Below, one piece after another: positions 33,240 to 40,269 of a stretch of DNA of 42,430 nucleotides (its first letter is position 1; each line of letters starts with the position of its first letter). The translations under genes were made by a program, and so were the position numbers. Source of the DNA: Microcaldota archaeon (GTDB taxonomy: Archaea > Micrarchaeota > Micrarchaeia > Anstonellales > Bilamarchaeaceae); contig JAHJDH010000024.1 of NCBI GenBank assembly GCA_018812625.1, positions 1 through 42,430 of the forward strand, in the 5' to 3' direction. The notes below the pieces were generated by a model, which was not told the origin of the DNA, ran no database searches, and was given only the letters and a program-made list of their open reading frames with translations.

Positions 33240-34741
33240 TCTTTGTCTGGAGGTTTATCAGTAACTGATTCAACTGTTCCTTTGCCGCAATCTTTTTCTA
33301 TTCTTTTCCTTAGTGATTTGAAAAATGTTATCTGTTCTTCAAAATCAACTTCGCCTTTTGCACATGCGTCTGTAAATGTTTCAAGTCCAGATACTCCTGT
33401 TTTTGCAAGAGCCAAAGCAGTTCTCCGTAGTATGTTCGAATACTTATCCTCCAAAGCATCTACTGATCCAGGAACGGCAGCCCCTCCAATCCCCTCAAGA
33501 GCACTAGCAGCTAATCTTTGCACATCTGGATCATCATCCTCCAAAGCATCTAACAATCCAGGAACAGCAGGTTTTCCAATCTCTCCAAGGGCCAGAGCAG
33601 CATGCAATCGTACATCCTTATCCCTCAAAGTATCTATTAACGCCGGAACAGCTCGTTCATCTCCAATCTCTCCAAGAGCCCAAGCAGCACTCGCACGTAC
33701 ATTCTCATTTTTATCACTCAAAGCATCTATTAACAGCGGAACAGTTCGTCTATCTCCAATCTCTCCAAGAGCCACAGCAACATTCCATCGTACATTCTCA
33801 TTTTTATCACTCAAAGCATCTAACAATTCAGGAACAGTTTGTTTATCTTTAATCTCTTCAAGAGCCTCAATAGCACCATCCCGCACATTCCTATTTTTAT
33901 CACTCATAGCAACTAACAATTCAGGAACAGCAGGTGCCCCAATCTCTCCAAGAGCCTTAGCAGCACCCTCCCGCACTTCCCACTCTTTATCCTTCAAAGC
34001 ATCTATTAACGCCGGAACAGTTCGTCTATCTCCAATCTCTCCAAGAGCCTTAGCAGCACCCTCCCGCACTTCCCACTCTTTATCCTTCAAAGCATCTATT
34101 AACGCCGGAACAGTTCGTCTATCTCCAATCTCTCCAAGAAGTTCACAAGCACCAAATCTAATGTTTTCATTATTATTTTTCAAAGCAACTACTAATCCAT
34201 CAATGGCAGGTTCACCAATTTTTTTAAGAGCCTTATTAATACTAAATCGTACAGACCAATCAATATCTCCTAGAGCAGTTATCAATTCTTCTATAGAATG
34301 TGGATCGCCAATCTTTTCAAGAGCCAACGCGGCCTCCTGCCGCACCCACAAATTCCCTTCTTTCAAAGCACCTATCAATTCTGGAACAGCGCGTTTATCT
34401 CCAATTTCTCCAAGAATGTAAGCAGTATGTGCTCGCACTTCTGAATCTGAATCCTTTAGTAACTCAACCAATACATCTATTGCATGTTCATCTCCAATTT
34501 TTTCACGTCCATTCACAGAAATTTTTCCAAGTTCTGTTATAGCTTCCTTTTTTTCTTCATGATCTCCAGAACTGATTATTGATAGTTGGTCAATTACAGC
34601 CGCTGGAATCATCTGAGCATCACAACCTCTAACTGAGACTCCCATATCTAAGATTCTTGGCGAATGTTCAGTTCCAAAATCTCCTTTTGGTTTTTCTCTT
34701 TTTGGATCATTTGATTTAACATCTGATTTTTTTTGAGTCAT
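33236..34741 (-). CDS. HEAT-repeat (PBS-lyase type) scaffold protein
   Basis: 501 residues. A charged N-terminal tail (about 1-50) leads into about 13 HEAT units of ~31 residues (about 55-445), each with A-(V/I)-P-x-L-(I/L)-x-(A/S)-L-x-D and A-A-x-A-L-G-E-I-G-D, then a C-terminal helical cap. There is no signal peptide, so it is probably cytosolic. Such proteins bind partners; a phycobilin lyase role is not expected here. Two units are identical at DNA level, so the array has expanded recently. ATGA overlap with the downstream frameshifted small gene suggests an operon. Confidence 0.8.
   Translation of the reverse strand: MTQKKSDVKSNDPKREKPKGDFGTEHSPRILDMGVSVRGCDAQMIPAAVIDQLSIISSGDHEEKKEAITELGKISVNGREKIGDEHAIDVLVELLKDSDSEVRAHTAYILGEIGDKRAVPELIGALKEGNLWVRQEAALALEKIGDPHSIEELITALGDIDWSVRFSINKALKKIGEPAIDGLVVALKNNNENIRFGACELLGEIGDRRTVPALIDALKDKEWEVREGAAKALGEIGDRRTVPALIDALKDKEWEVREGAAKALGEIGAPAVPELLVAMSDKNRNVRDGAIEALEEIKDKQTVPELLDALSDKNENVRWNVAVALGEIGDRRTVPLLIDALSDKNENVRASAAWALGEIGDERAVPALIDTLRDKDVRLHAALALGEIGKPAVPGLLDALEDDDPDVQRLAASALEGIGGAAVPGSVDALEDKYSNILRRTALALAKTGVSGLETFTDACAKGEVDFEEQITFFKSLRKRIEKDCGKGTVESVTDKPPDKE
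33939..34139. repeat. 93-bp in-frame tandem duplication inside the HEAT gene
   Basis: Bases 33939-34046 are identical to 34032-34139 (108 bp matched at a 93-bp shift, i.e. exactly 31 codons). Neighbouring HEAT units are similar but not identical, so this copy is young. It may vary in number between strains or be miscounted in short-read assemblies. Confidence 0.85.
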
Positions 34742-34956
34742 ATTCGCACCATTTTTTTGAATGGCAAAGATTCATATGTACCATTTTCTAACAGTATTAA
34801 CTACACAAAACAAGATAATATAACCATCTATGGATTTTTTTGACAAAATTACAAAAATGAGTTGGGATTTGTATTTATCTAAAATTAAGAGATCTGATTG
34901 AAAGACACAACTCCTTTCTTTTGATTTTTTAAACATTTCTTCCCATTATCCATTAC

Positions 34957-35733
34957 ATGATTCTCAAAAGGCTCAATCGCACTGCTTTAGATGACGCCCG
35001 GCAAAGTTCTGCATCAGGAACAGAAGCAGAAACTATCCAAAGGTTTAGGGCAAAAATAGGTGCAATAAGAGAAGGCCATTCTAAATTAGTTGACAAACCG
35101 TTACTTGCTGCTACGGCAAGGATGCTCCATGCAGGTGCTGGAAAAACTGCAGGAAGGCTCGTTTCATTTGGTCTTAGAAACCGTTCTAAAAAGATATTTG
35201 AGCAAACATCTCCATTCGTTGAAGGAGGAAGCATGCTTTTGGATCTTGGATGTGGTGATGGGAAAGTTGGTGAGATGTTTGTGCAAGAGCATGGATGCAA
35301 AGTTACACTAATGGATATTATGGACTATCAAAAAACTGATTTGCCGTTTCACAAGTACAATGGAAGAGAAACAAGATTTATTGATGATCAGTTTGAACAT
35401 GTTCTGCTTGTGACAGTTTTGCACCATTCTGATGATCCGATAGCTGTTATGAGCGAGGCTCTTCGCGTTGCATCAAAAAGTGTTATCGTGATAGAATCAG
35501 TTTATTTCAACGAGATGCACAGGGTTTTCAATTCCTTTTTTGACTGGTTCTATAATCGGGTGCTCAATAGTCCTGAGGTTAATGTACCATTGAATTTCCT
35601 GCCTCCAAAAGCCTGGGTCTCTCTTTTTGAAGAACTTGGAGGTATAACCAAACATATGCAGCACTTTGGAATAGATATGCCAGTAGTTCCAGAATGGCAT
35701 ACTCTTTATGTAATCGAGAAAAAACAAGATTAG
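34957..35733 (+). CDS. Class I SAM-dependent methyltransferase
   Basis: 258 residues. An N-terminal helical region (about 1-80) is followed by the SAM-binding Rossmann domain with LLDLGCGDGKVGEMF (motif I, about 91-105), an acidic TLMDIMDY at the end of beta 2, and the LLVTVLHHSDDP motif IV/V region near 148-160, as in Methyltransf_11 enzymes. The C-terminal part is aromatic-rich and may bind substrate. Substrate is unknown. TTTTTTAAAC about 27 nt before the ATG predicts a leaderless mRNA. The preceding 215 nt hold no gene. It ends 4 nt before the tRNA-Lys 3' end. Confidence 0.8.
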   Translation: MILKRLNRTALDDARQSSASGTEAETIQRFRAKIGAIREGHSKLVDKPLLAATARMLHAGAGKTAGRLVSFGLRNRSKKIFEQTSPFVEGGSMLLDLGCGDGKVGEMFVQEHGCKVTLMDIMDYQKTDLPFHKYNGRETRFIDDQFEHVLLVTVLHHSDDPIAVMSEALRVASKSVIVIESVYFNEMHRVFNSFFDWFYNRVLNSPEVNVPLNFLPPKAWVSLFEELGGITKHMQHFGIDMPVVPEWHTLYVIEKKQD

Positions 35734-35737
35734 AATC

Positions 35738-35866
35738 GGGCCCGGAGGGATTTGAACCCTCGACCTGCGGATTAAAAGTCCGTCGCTCTACCAAGTTGCT
35801 CTGTACCTTTAGTTAAACAGCATCTCAAGTAAGCTTTTTCAAAAGGTACATCTGAGCTACGGGCCC
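35738..35866 (-). tRNA. tRNA-Lys(TTT) with a 56-nt intron in the D-loop
   Basis: Mature form is 73 nt: exon 1 is 35866-35852 and exon 2 is 35795-35738. Acceptor GGGCCCG/CGGGCCC pairs perfectly. D-stem is GCTC/GAGC, anticodon loop CTTTTAA, T-arm GAGGG-TTCAAAT-CCCTC. Stem 27-43 is an A-C mismatch. The 56-nt insert (35796-35851) falls between A14-G15 and the following C, so it is in the D-loop. It folds with a 9-bp helix (TGTACCTTT/AAAGGTACA), a 3-nt bulge AGA, a 4-bp helix formed by exon GCTC with intron GAGC, and a 3-nt bulge AAC. This is a bulge-helix-bulge with cuts expected at AG^A and AA^C. CCA is not encoded. Confidence 0.88.
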
Positions 35867-35895
35867 AACATGTAGGAAGAAGTTTACCTGGAATC

Positions 35896-35905
35896 ATTTA
35901 AAAAT
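35896..35905. promoter_or_regulatory. Symmetric TATA element shared by two divergent tRNAs
   Basis: ATTTAAAAAT is centred about 31 nt before tRNA-Cys and 34 nt before tRNA-Lys. Its near-symmetry would let one TBP site serve both directions. No other TATA-like sequence fits as well in this 64-nt gap. Confidence 0.5.
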
Positions 35906-35930
35906 GCAACTATTGTAATTACAAAATAAG

Positions 35931-36075
35931 GCCGGGTTGGCAGATCGGTTATGCAGCCGCCTGCAGTTCGCTTTTCGAAGACATTTAATGTCGATGACGA
36001 GTATAAAGCGGCAGAGAGGGGTTCAAATCCTCAAAGATGTTTTATCTTATGGGAGAATATCTCCCTTACCCGGCT
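35931..36075 (+). tRNA. tRNA-Cys(GCA) with an anticodon-loop intron and a second insertion in the T-stem
   Basis: Mature form about 71 nt with U73, as expected for tRNA-Cys. Acceptor is GCCGGGT/ACCCGGC, anticodon stem GCCGC/GCGGC, loop CTGCAG+A (anticodon GCA). Intron 1 is at the canonical 37/38 site (about 35967-36006, 40 nt, containing hairpin GACAT-TTA-ATGTC). A second insert of about 34 nt (about 36031-36064) separates GGTTCAAATCC from CTTACCCGGC, i.e. within the 3' strand of the T-stem. Removing it gives AGGGG/CCCTT. The exact second boundaries are ambiguous by a base or two, and I could not draw a clean bulge-helix-bulge there. Confidence 0.82.
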
Positions 36076-36077
36076 TT
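36065..36077 (+). repeat. Left direct repeat (attL-like) at tRNA-Cys 3' end
   Basis: CTTACCCGGCTTT covers the last bases of tRNA-Cys and recurs exactly at 38036-38048. Use of a tRNA 3' end as an attachment site is typical of archaeal and bacterial integrative elements. Confidence 0.55.
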
Positions 36078-36133
36078 CTTTTTTCCATTTACTATGACAA
36101 ATAGAATTATTGCTACGGCGTAAAGTCTACAAA

Positions 36134-36160
36134 GTCAACAAATATCCTTTTTTTGTTGAC
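36134..36160. repeat. Perfect 9-bp inverted repeat in the intergenic gap
   Basis: GTCAACAAA and TTTGTTGAC are separated by 9 nt. The hairpin is about 150 nt past the permease stop on the minus strand, and on that strand its first arm is GTCAACAAA followed by A-rich loop. It may be a processing or terminator element of the permease operon. The rest of 36076-36313 holds no convincing gene. Confidence 0.4.
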
Positions 36161-36313
36161 ACATAGTTCATTGAGTGATACTCCCAAAGAGTATGCCCGC
36201 CAAAGTCGATGCAACGATTACTAGCAGGACGTACCCTCCCGTTTTTTTAGTCTGAAGATTTTGGATATCCCATTGTAAGAATAATCCAAATCTATATTTG
36301 ATTCACCTTGATT

Positions 36314-37300
36314 TCATACGATTGCATTGAACACGTATCCGATTATCATTGCAGCAAATAATGTAACTGCCAAAAACGCTGCGAGCAGCCTCCACTTCAA
36401 GATTTTGTTCAAAATTATCAATTCAGGAAGCGACACTGCGACGATTGCAGTCATAAATGCAAGAAGGTTTCCAAGTGGCATTCCTTTAAGGGCAAGAGCC
36501 TCAATAACTGGAACCACTCCAATGGAATTTGCGTAAAGCGGCGCGCCAACAATCACGGCTGCGGGAACAGACCACCAAGTTTTTGCAGAAAGATACTCAT
36601 CCACAAGACTTGCTGGAACAAAACCATGTATCAACGCTCCAATCCCGACTCCAAGAACAACATATGGAAAAACCTGCTTTGTTATAATCCATCCGTCCGC
36701 CCACCAAAATTTTGCAAGCTCCTTCAACCCGGGTTTCTTTCCATTGCCGTCTGTTTGCAAGGAATCATCCATCTTAGGGGACTTAAGCAAACTCTGATCA
36801 ATATATTTTTCAAGATTTATTTTCTGAATCAAAAAGCCGCCCGCCATTGCAAGAATAATCCCCAGGACATTGTAAATCAAGGTCACTTTTAAGCCAAAAA
36901 TAGCAGGAAAAAGGTAAAGTGATGCCTCGTTTATCAGAGGAGAGGATATAAGGAATGCAAAGGTCACTCCAATAGGTATCCGAACACGCATGAAGCCTAT
37001 GAAAAGAGGAATTGAAGAGCATGAGCAGAATGGGGTTATTACTCCTAGAAATGCAGCAAAAAGATAATCAAGACCAAACCAACGCCTTTTCGCAAGAATG
37101 TCCCTCACTTTTTCCATTGGAAAATAATATCTGATAACCGCCATCAGGTAATTTATGACAACAAGCATGAATCCTATTTTAATCAAATCATAAATAAAAA
37201 AATTGACCCCGTCACCGAGATATGTGCCATTGCCAATTCCGAGCAGGTCATAAGTTACCCAGTCAGCAAACCACTGGATGGGGAGGAATATGTCTACCAT
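36314..37300 (-). CDS. UPF0718/DUF318-type permease (ArsP-like)
   Basis: 328 residues with about eight to ten membrane helices. The family signature TPFCSCSSIPLFIGF (about 89-103) followed by GVTFAFLISSPLINEA is clear, as is the second-half APLYANSIGVVPVIEAL repeat. Related permeases export organoarsenicals (ArsP), and the conserved CSC cysteines are candidates for metal or arsenic handling. A charged loop (about 165-205) separates the two halves. It is last in an operon with a thioredoxin-like protein and an ArsR regulator, which supports a metal or metalloid efflux role; the exact ion is not known. Confidence 0.85.
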   Translation of the reverse strand: MVDIFLPIQWFADWVTYDLLGIGNGTYLGDGVNFFIYDLIKIGFMLVVINYLMAVIRYYFPMEKVRDILAKRRWFGLDYLFAAFLGVITPFCSCSSIPLFIGFMRVRIPIGVTFAFLISSPLINEASLYLFPAIFGLKVTLIYNVLGIILAMAGGFLIQKINLEKYIDQSLLKSPKMDDSLQTDGNGKKPGLKELAKFWWADGWIITKQVFPYVVLGVGIGALIHGFVPASLVDEYLSAKTWWSVPAAVIVGAPLYANSIGVVPVIEALALKGMPLGNLLAFMTAIVAVSLPELIILNKILKWRLLAAFLAVTLFAAMIIGYVFNAIV

Positions 37301-37328
37301 ACTATCACTAAGTAAATTTCAGTCCAAC

Positions 37329-37562
37329 TTACTCCTTCAGCCATCCGACTATCTCCTTTACATCGGGAATCCGTCCGGACGCCTTCACTTTTCCGTCTAT
37401 CGCAATGGCCGGGGTGGACATGACGCCGAATTCTATTATCTTCGTCATGTCTGTTACCTTCGATATCTCAATTTTCATGCCTAGTTCTGATACCGCCTTC
37501 TTCGCGTTCTCCTCAAGCCGCCTGCAATTAGCGCACCCGCTTCCGAGTATTTCTATCTTCAT
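37329..37562 (-). CDS. Small thioredoxin-like redox protein (thioredoxin_3 family)
   Basis: 77 residues with a thioredoxin fold of the compact MTH895/TM0996 type. The redox motif is CANC (Cys10, Cys13) directly after the first strand, followed by the cis-Pro MSTPAIAIDG segment. I moved the start from 37592 to ATG 37562, which has AAGGTGG as its Shine-Dalgarno and gives the family N-terminus MKIEILG. It starts 1 nt after the ArsR stop. In this setting it may reduce a metalloid or the permease cysteines. GC content is well above the genome average here. Confidence 0.85.
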   Translation of the reverse strand: MKIEILGSGCANCRRLEENAKKAVSELGMKIEISKVTDMTKIIEFGVMSTPAIAIDGKVKASGRIPDVKEIVGWLKE

Positions 37563-37563
37563 T

Positions 37564-37812
37564 TTACCACCTTGAAATGTCCTCAAGAACACGCTTCCCT
37601 TTCTCAGACAGGGAATACATGTGCCTTGTACTATCTTTCCTCAGATTAACGAGGCCGCTTTCACGCAAAACCTTAAGGTGTTGCGAAACCGCAGGCTGAG
37701 TCTTTCTTACTTTGCAAGGAAGCTTACATGCGCAGATCTCTTTTCCTTCCAGACATCGCATTATCTTAAAACGGGTCTCATCTGAAATTGCCTTGAGGAT
37801 ATTAACAGCCAT
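37564..37812 (-). CDS. ArsR family metal(loid)-responsive repressor
   Basis: 82 residues, a winged helix. The N-terminal helix has ISDETRFKIMRCL. The ICACKLPC segment (Cys27, Cys29, Cys33) sits where ArsR-type proteins place their arsenite-binding CVC motif. RKTQPAVSQHLKVLRESGLV is the DNA-reading helix. The start lies 3 nt from a perfect inverted repeat that overlaps its own TATA box, as expected for autoregulation. It heads a three-gene operon with thioredoxin and permease. Confidence 0.9.
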   Translation of the reverse strand: MAVNILKAISDETRFKIMRCLEGKEICACKLPCKVRKTQPAVSQHLKVLRESGLVNLRKDSTRHMYSLSEKGKRVLEDISRW

Positions 37813-37814
37813 AA

Positions 37815-37834
37815 ATATAAGTGGAAACTTATAT
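37815..37834. promoter_or_regulatory. ArsR operator and divergent TATA region
   Basis: ATATAAGT-GGAA-ACTTATAT is a perfect 8-bp inverted repeat beginning 3 nt from the ArsR ATG. TATATTTAAA (about 37831-37840) is a TATA element on both strands: it lies about 24 nt upstream of the ArsR ATG on the minus strand and about 27 nt upstream of a 21-codon ORF on the plus strand. Confidence 0.6.
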
Positions 37835-37862
37835 ATTTAAACCTGCGTTAAATTTTCATTTA

Positions 37863-37928
37863 ATGTCAGAATTAGACAAAATAGACAAAATAAGCGTCTT
37901 TCTGTCTATTCTAGCCAATCTCAAATAA
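37863..37928 (+). CDS. Possible 21-aa leaderless peptide
   Basis: ATG 37863 opens a 21-codon ORF (MSELDKIDKISVFLSILANLK) too short for the ORF track. TATATTTAAA lies about 27 nt before it, the same leaderless spacing as other genes here. It lies inside the tRNA-bounded island, divergent from arsR. The DNA also has an inverted repeat (ATAGACA/TGTCTAT, 37881-37887 and 37903-37909), so the region could be regulatory rather than coding. The downstream gap to 38072 shows nothing else. Confidence 0.3.
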   Translation: MSELDKIDKISVFLSILANLK

Positions 37929-38035
37929 ATGAAATTATATTAGCAAAATGGTTAAATATGCCCTCTGCATCATATTGCACATAGATGCTGGATATTGTAT
38001 GAAAAAGTAGGGATTTGTGCTAATTGGATAAAGTT

Positions 38036-38048
38036 CTTACCCGGCTTT
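38036..38048 (+). repeat. Right direct repeat (attR-like)
   Basis: CTTACCCGGCTTT exactly repeats the tRNA-Cys 3' end sequence at 36065-36077, and a T-rich tract follows in both. No tRNA is associated with this copy. Confidence 0.5.
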
Positions 38049-38072
38049 TTCTTTTCTGCAGAGACGATTCAA

Positions 38073-39257
38073 ATGATGAGCAAGGAAGATATATCTAAGT
38101 TTAAAAAATCTCATTATGATCTGGAAAAACAAATCGACGAAATTGATCGAAATCAACTCTCTGCAATTGTGAAACTTTCAGAACAGTTAAAGGAAATACT
38201 CGACGATATTGAAGCAGTACTGGAGAGAGACAAGAGCCTTTGGAATCCAGACATTAGCACAAAAATCAAGTTAGCAAAAAGAGGCGCAAAGGTTGGCAAG
38301 AGATTAAAATATTTTGAAGATGATATCATCAAAGAGTTTGACAAAGGCAATCTCTCTAAGGAAAATGGCAGGAAATTCAGTTCAATCACAAAACAAATCA
38401 AGGCTAAAAAACTACCTCTTGCAAAAAAGGAATTTGAAGATCTATGGAAGATTGTTGAACTGAGCAAAACATATGAACTGTCTAAAGACGAGTTCGAAAG
38501 CAAGGGCAATATGCTTGAGAAAGAAAAATTCCGAGTAAAAAATATACTAGCTGAGGTCTCAAGACTCGAAAGACAAACCTTTGATTCTGAAAAGGTTCGC
38601 AAATACAATGAATTATTGAAGAATTTAGAAAATCTGGAAAAAATCAGGGTGGCATATCTGTTTTCCTTGACTTCAGAACCAATAACTGAATTGCTTGGGG
38701 ATATAGATAACTTGGGAGATCATATCTCTATGTTTCCAGAAAAAGAAAATATTGTGGATATTCTGAATTTCTTTTCTGAATATCCTGTTCTTGGAAAATA
38801 TAATGTAAGTCAAATCTGCGAGATGCTTACTTTTAGTGAAAAAAGAATCTCACATATCTGTTCTGAGACTTCCAGATTTAAAAAAATAATTCTGGCTAAC
38901 AGAAACTTGTTTGAAACATTGAATGGTCTTGAGCTAACAAATTTCATGGCAGTAGACGCTGAGAATGAAAAAGTACTGGATTTTTTTGCTGAAAAAATTG
39001 AAGGTGCAAGAAGTGTTGTTGAACGGATAAGGATACTGAGAAAAGAAAAAATTTCTTGCAAAGATGAATATGAAAAAAAGAAGGAGATTGAAGAAAGAAA
39101 AAACGAGCTTTCAAAATATTCAAAGGATGACCTGGAGAAAGAGTTGAAAGAGATAGAATTACTTCTTGAGTTCTTGTATTCCGCTCCAGAAGAAAAAGAA
39201 GAAAATGGGCTGTTTTCAAAGCTTTCATCTTTTTTCAAAACTAGGAAATCGGTATAA
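38073..39257 (+). CDS. Coiled-coil hypothetical protein
   Basis: About 394 residues, very rich in Lys, Glu, Leu and Ile, with long heptad-like helices (about 1-60, 130-200 and 330-375) around a more globular middle. There is no signal peptide or recognisable domain. The track's start is a TTG at 37995 that would place the attR-like repeat inside the gene. ATG 38073 (or the next codon, 38076) avoids this. No TATA box sits at the usual distance, so its original promoter may have been displaced by the island. AT-rich, in contrast to the island. Confidence 0.55.
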   Translation: MMSKEDISKFKKSHYDLEKQIDEIDRNQLSAIVKLSEQLKEILDDIEAVLERDKSLWNPDISTKIKLAKRGAKVGKRLKYFEDDIIKEFDKGNLSKENGRKFSSITKQIKAKKLPLAKKEFEDLWKIVELSKTYELSKDEFESKGNMLEKEKFRVKNILAEVSRLERQTFDSEKVRKYNELLKNLENLEKIRVAYLFSLTSEPITELLGDIDNLGDHISMFPEKENIVDILNFFSEYPVLGKYNVSQICEMLTFSEKRISHICSETSRFKKIILANRNLFETLNGLELTNFMAVDAENEKVLDFFAEKIEGARSVVERIRILRKEKISCKDEYEKKKEIEERKNELSKYSKDDLEKELKEIELLLEFLYSAPEEKEENGLFSKLSSFFKTRKSV

Positions 39258-39363
39258 GATAGCGATTGCAGATCATGTTCTGCATTTGAAGTCGACATAT
39301 CGCTCTCGAAGCCATATATTTTTATTTAATTACTGTGGGTATAGAATTAATCGGGGTGGAATC

Positions 39364-40134
39364 ATGGATACAATAGCTGCTCAAATTCATGGAAAAGAAT
39401 TGATAAGATTGCCATTTCGAGATCAAACTAGGAATCTTGTGGTTTTGAGAGGTAGAAATTCAACTGGAATTTTTAATGTCCATACAACGGTTGAAGCATT
39501 TAACGCTTTGCATGGAACTAATCTTAGAGTTGTGCCTCACGATGTTGCTGACGTTGCACTTAATGTTGGAGAAACCTGGAGAAGTCTTGCTTCATGTTTT
39601 GGTTTTGTGGTGGATGCTTCCATCGCTTATGAAAAACCAGGCACTAAATTAGGCGAAGAGATCGTTTTTTCCCTTGAAGACGAGCCGAGGGTAGTGTTGG
39701 CAACCGGCAAATATGAAGGAGAGGAGGATATTGCACTGGTCACTTTAGGATTAAGTGCAAAAGATTTCAAGAAAGATGGAAATTCGGTCGTTTTGGATAT
39801 TTCTGATGATAGATTAATCCCAGTTCCAAATTTCCCTTCTAATAGTGGATGGTACATGCCACACAATCGAACGGGCATTCCTCACGGAAGGGAGGTGGGA
39901 GAAAGCCGGGATGCTAGATATTTGAATAAATGGAACCGTTCATACGTGGGCCTTCTCGTCCGCCAGGTCGACGCCGACGGTTGCAACCTCAGGCAATATG
40001 CCGACGTTTACTCTAAGGCGTCTTGGAAGCATGCGGTGGTGGCAGAAGTTTCCGAACGGGACGCTGCAAAAATCGAGGCGCTTCTTGATTCTGCACCAAC
40101 ACAACAAACTGACAGAAATTTAAATAAAAAATAA
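39364..40134 (+). CDS. Hypothetical protein with a GC-rich 3' third
   Basis: 256 residues, mixed alpha/beta, no signal or membrane segment and no family I recognise. ATG 39364 is chosen over the track's 39166 (inside the previous gene), because GGGGTGGAATC precedes it and ATATATTTTTATTTAAT lies upstream. Composition shifts inside the gene: a 60-nt line near 39421 is about 33% GC while 39961-40020 is about 60% with codons such as GTC, GAC, GCC and CGC. This suggests a recombined or transferred 3' portion, or a newly formed chimera. Confidence 0.55.
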   Translation: MDTIAAQIHGKELIRLPFRDQTRNLVVLRGRNSTGIFNVHTTVEAFNALHGTNLRVVPHDVADVALNVGETWRSLASCFGFVVDASIAYEKPGTKLGEEIVFSLEDEPRVVLATGKYEGEEDIALVTLGLSAKDFKKDGNSVVLDISDDRLIPVPNFPSNSGWYMPHNRTGIPHGREVGESRDARYLNKWNRSYVGLLVRQVDADGCNLRQYADVYSKASWKHAVVAEVSERDAAKIEALLDSAPTQQTDRNLNKK

Positions 40135-40269
40135 ACTCTATTTCAGAGAGTATTTCTGTTCTTATGGGCGTGTTAGAAAAAGATGAGAAGGTTCTGCCAT
40201 CACTCTTTAAAGATATTCCAGAGACAACCTAATTCTGAAAGTGATGTTGCACCATCATGGTTGATAATT

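Larger units (their letters stand above)
36065..38048. mobile_element. Probable ~2-kb island integrated at tRNA-Cys
   Basis: The segment is bounded by a 13-bp exact direct repeat, one copy forming the tRNA-Cys 3' end. Inside are the ArsR, thioredoxin-like and permease genes, whose sequence is clearly GC-richer (about 52% in sampled lines of the thioredoxin gene) than the AT-rich flanks. No integrase gene is present, so it would be a remnant or was mobilised in trans. Content and bounds support transfer; mobility itself is inferred. Confidence 0.5.

Noticed and set aside
33961-34139. Possible CRISPR array from regularly spaced identical DNA
   Set aside because: The period is 93 bp, exactly 31 codons, and lies inside the HEAT coding frame without spacers. 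It is a coding duplication.
33243-34421. 392-aa plus-strand ORF opposite the HEAT gene
   Set aside because: It is a shadow of the HEAT repeats: its Ser/Ala/Arg-rich periodicity mirrors the 93-bp repeat on the minus strand, and it has no start signals.
36134-36160. Integrase core site or IS terminal repeat at GTCAACAAA/TTTGTTGAC
   Set aside because: There is only one copy, no transposase and no target duplication; a simple hairpin explains it.
40164-40232. 22-codon ORF (MGVLEKDEKV...) before the HEAT/ARM gene
   Set aside because: No Shine-Dalgarno or well-spaced TATA box, and no conservation can be shown. It may be leader sequence or the tail of a lost gene.
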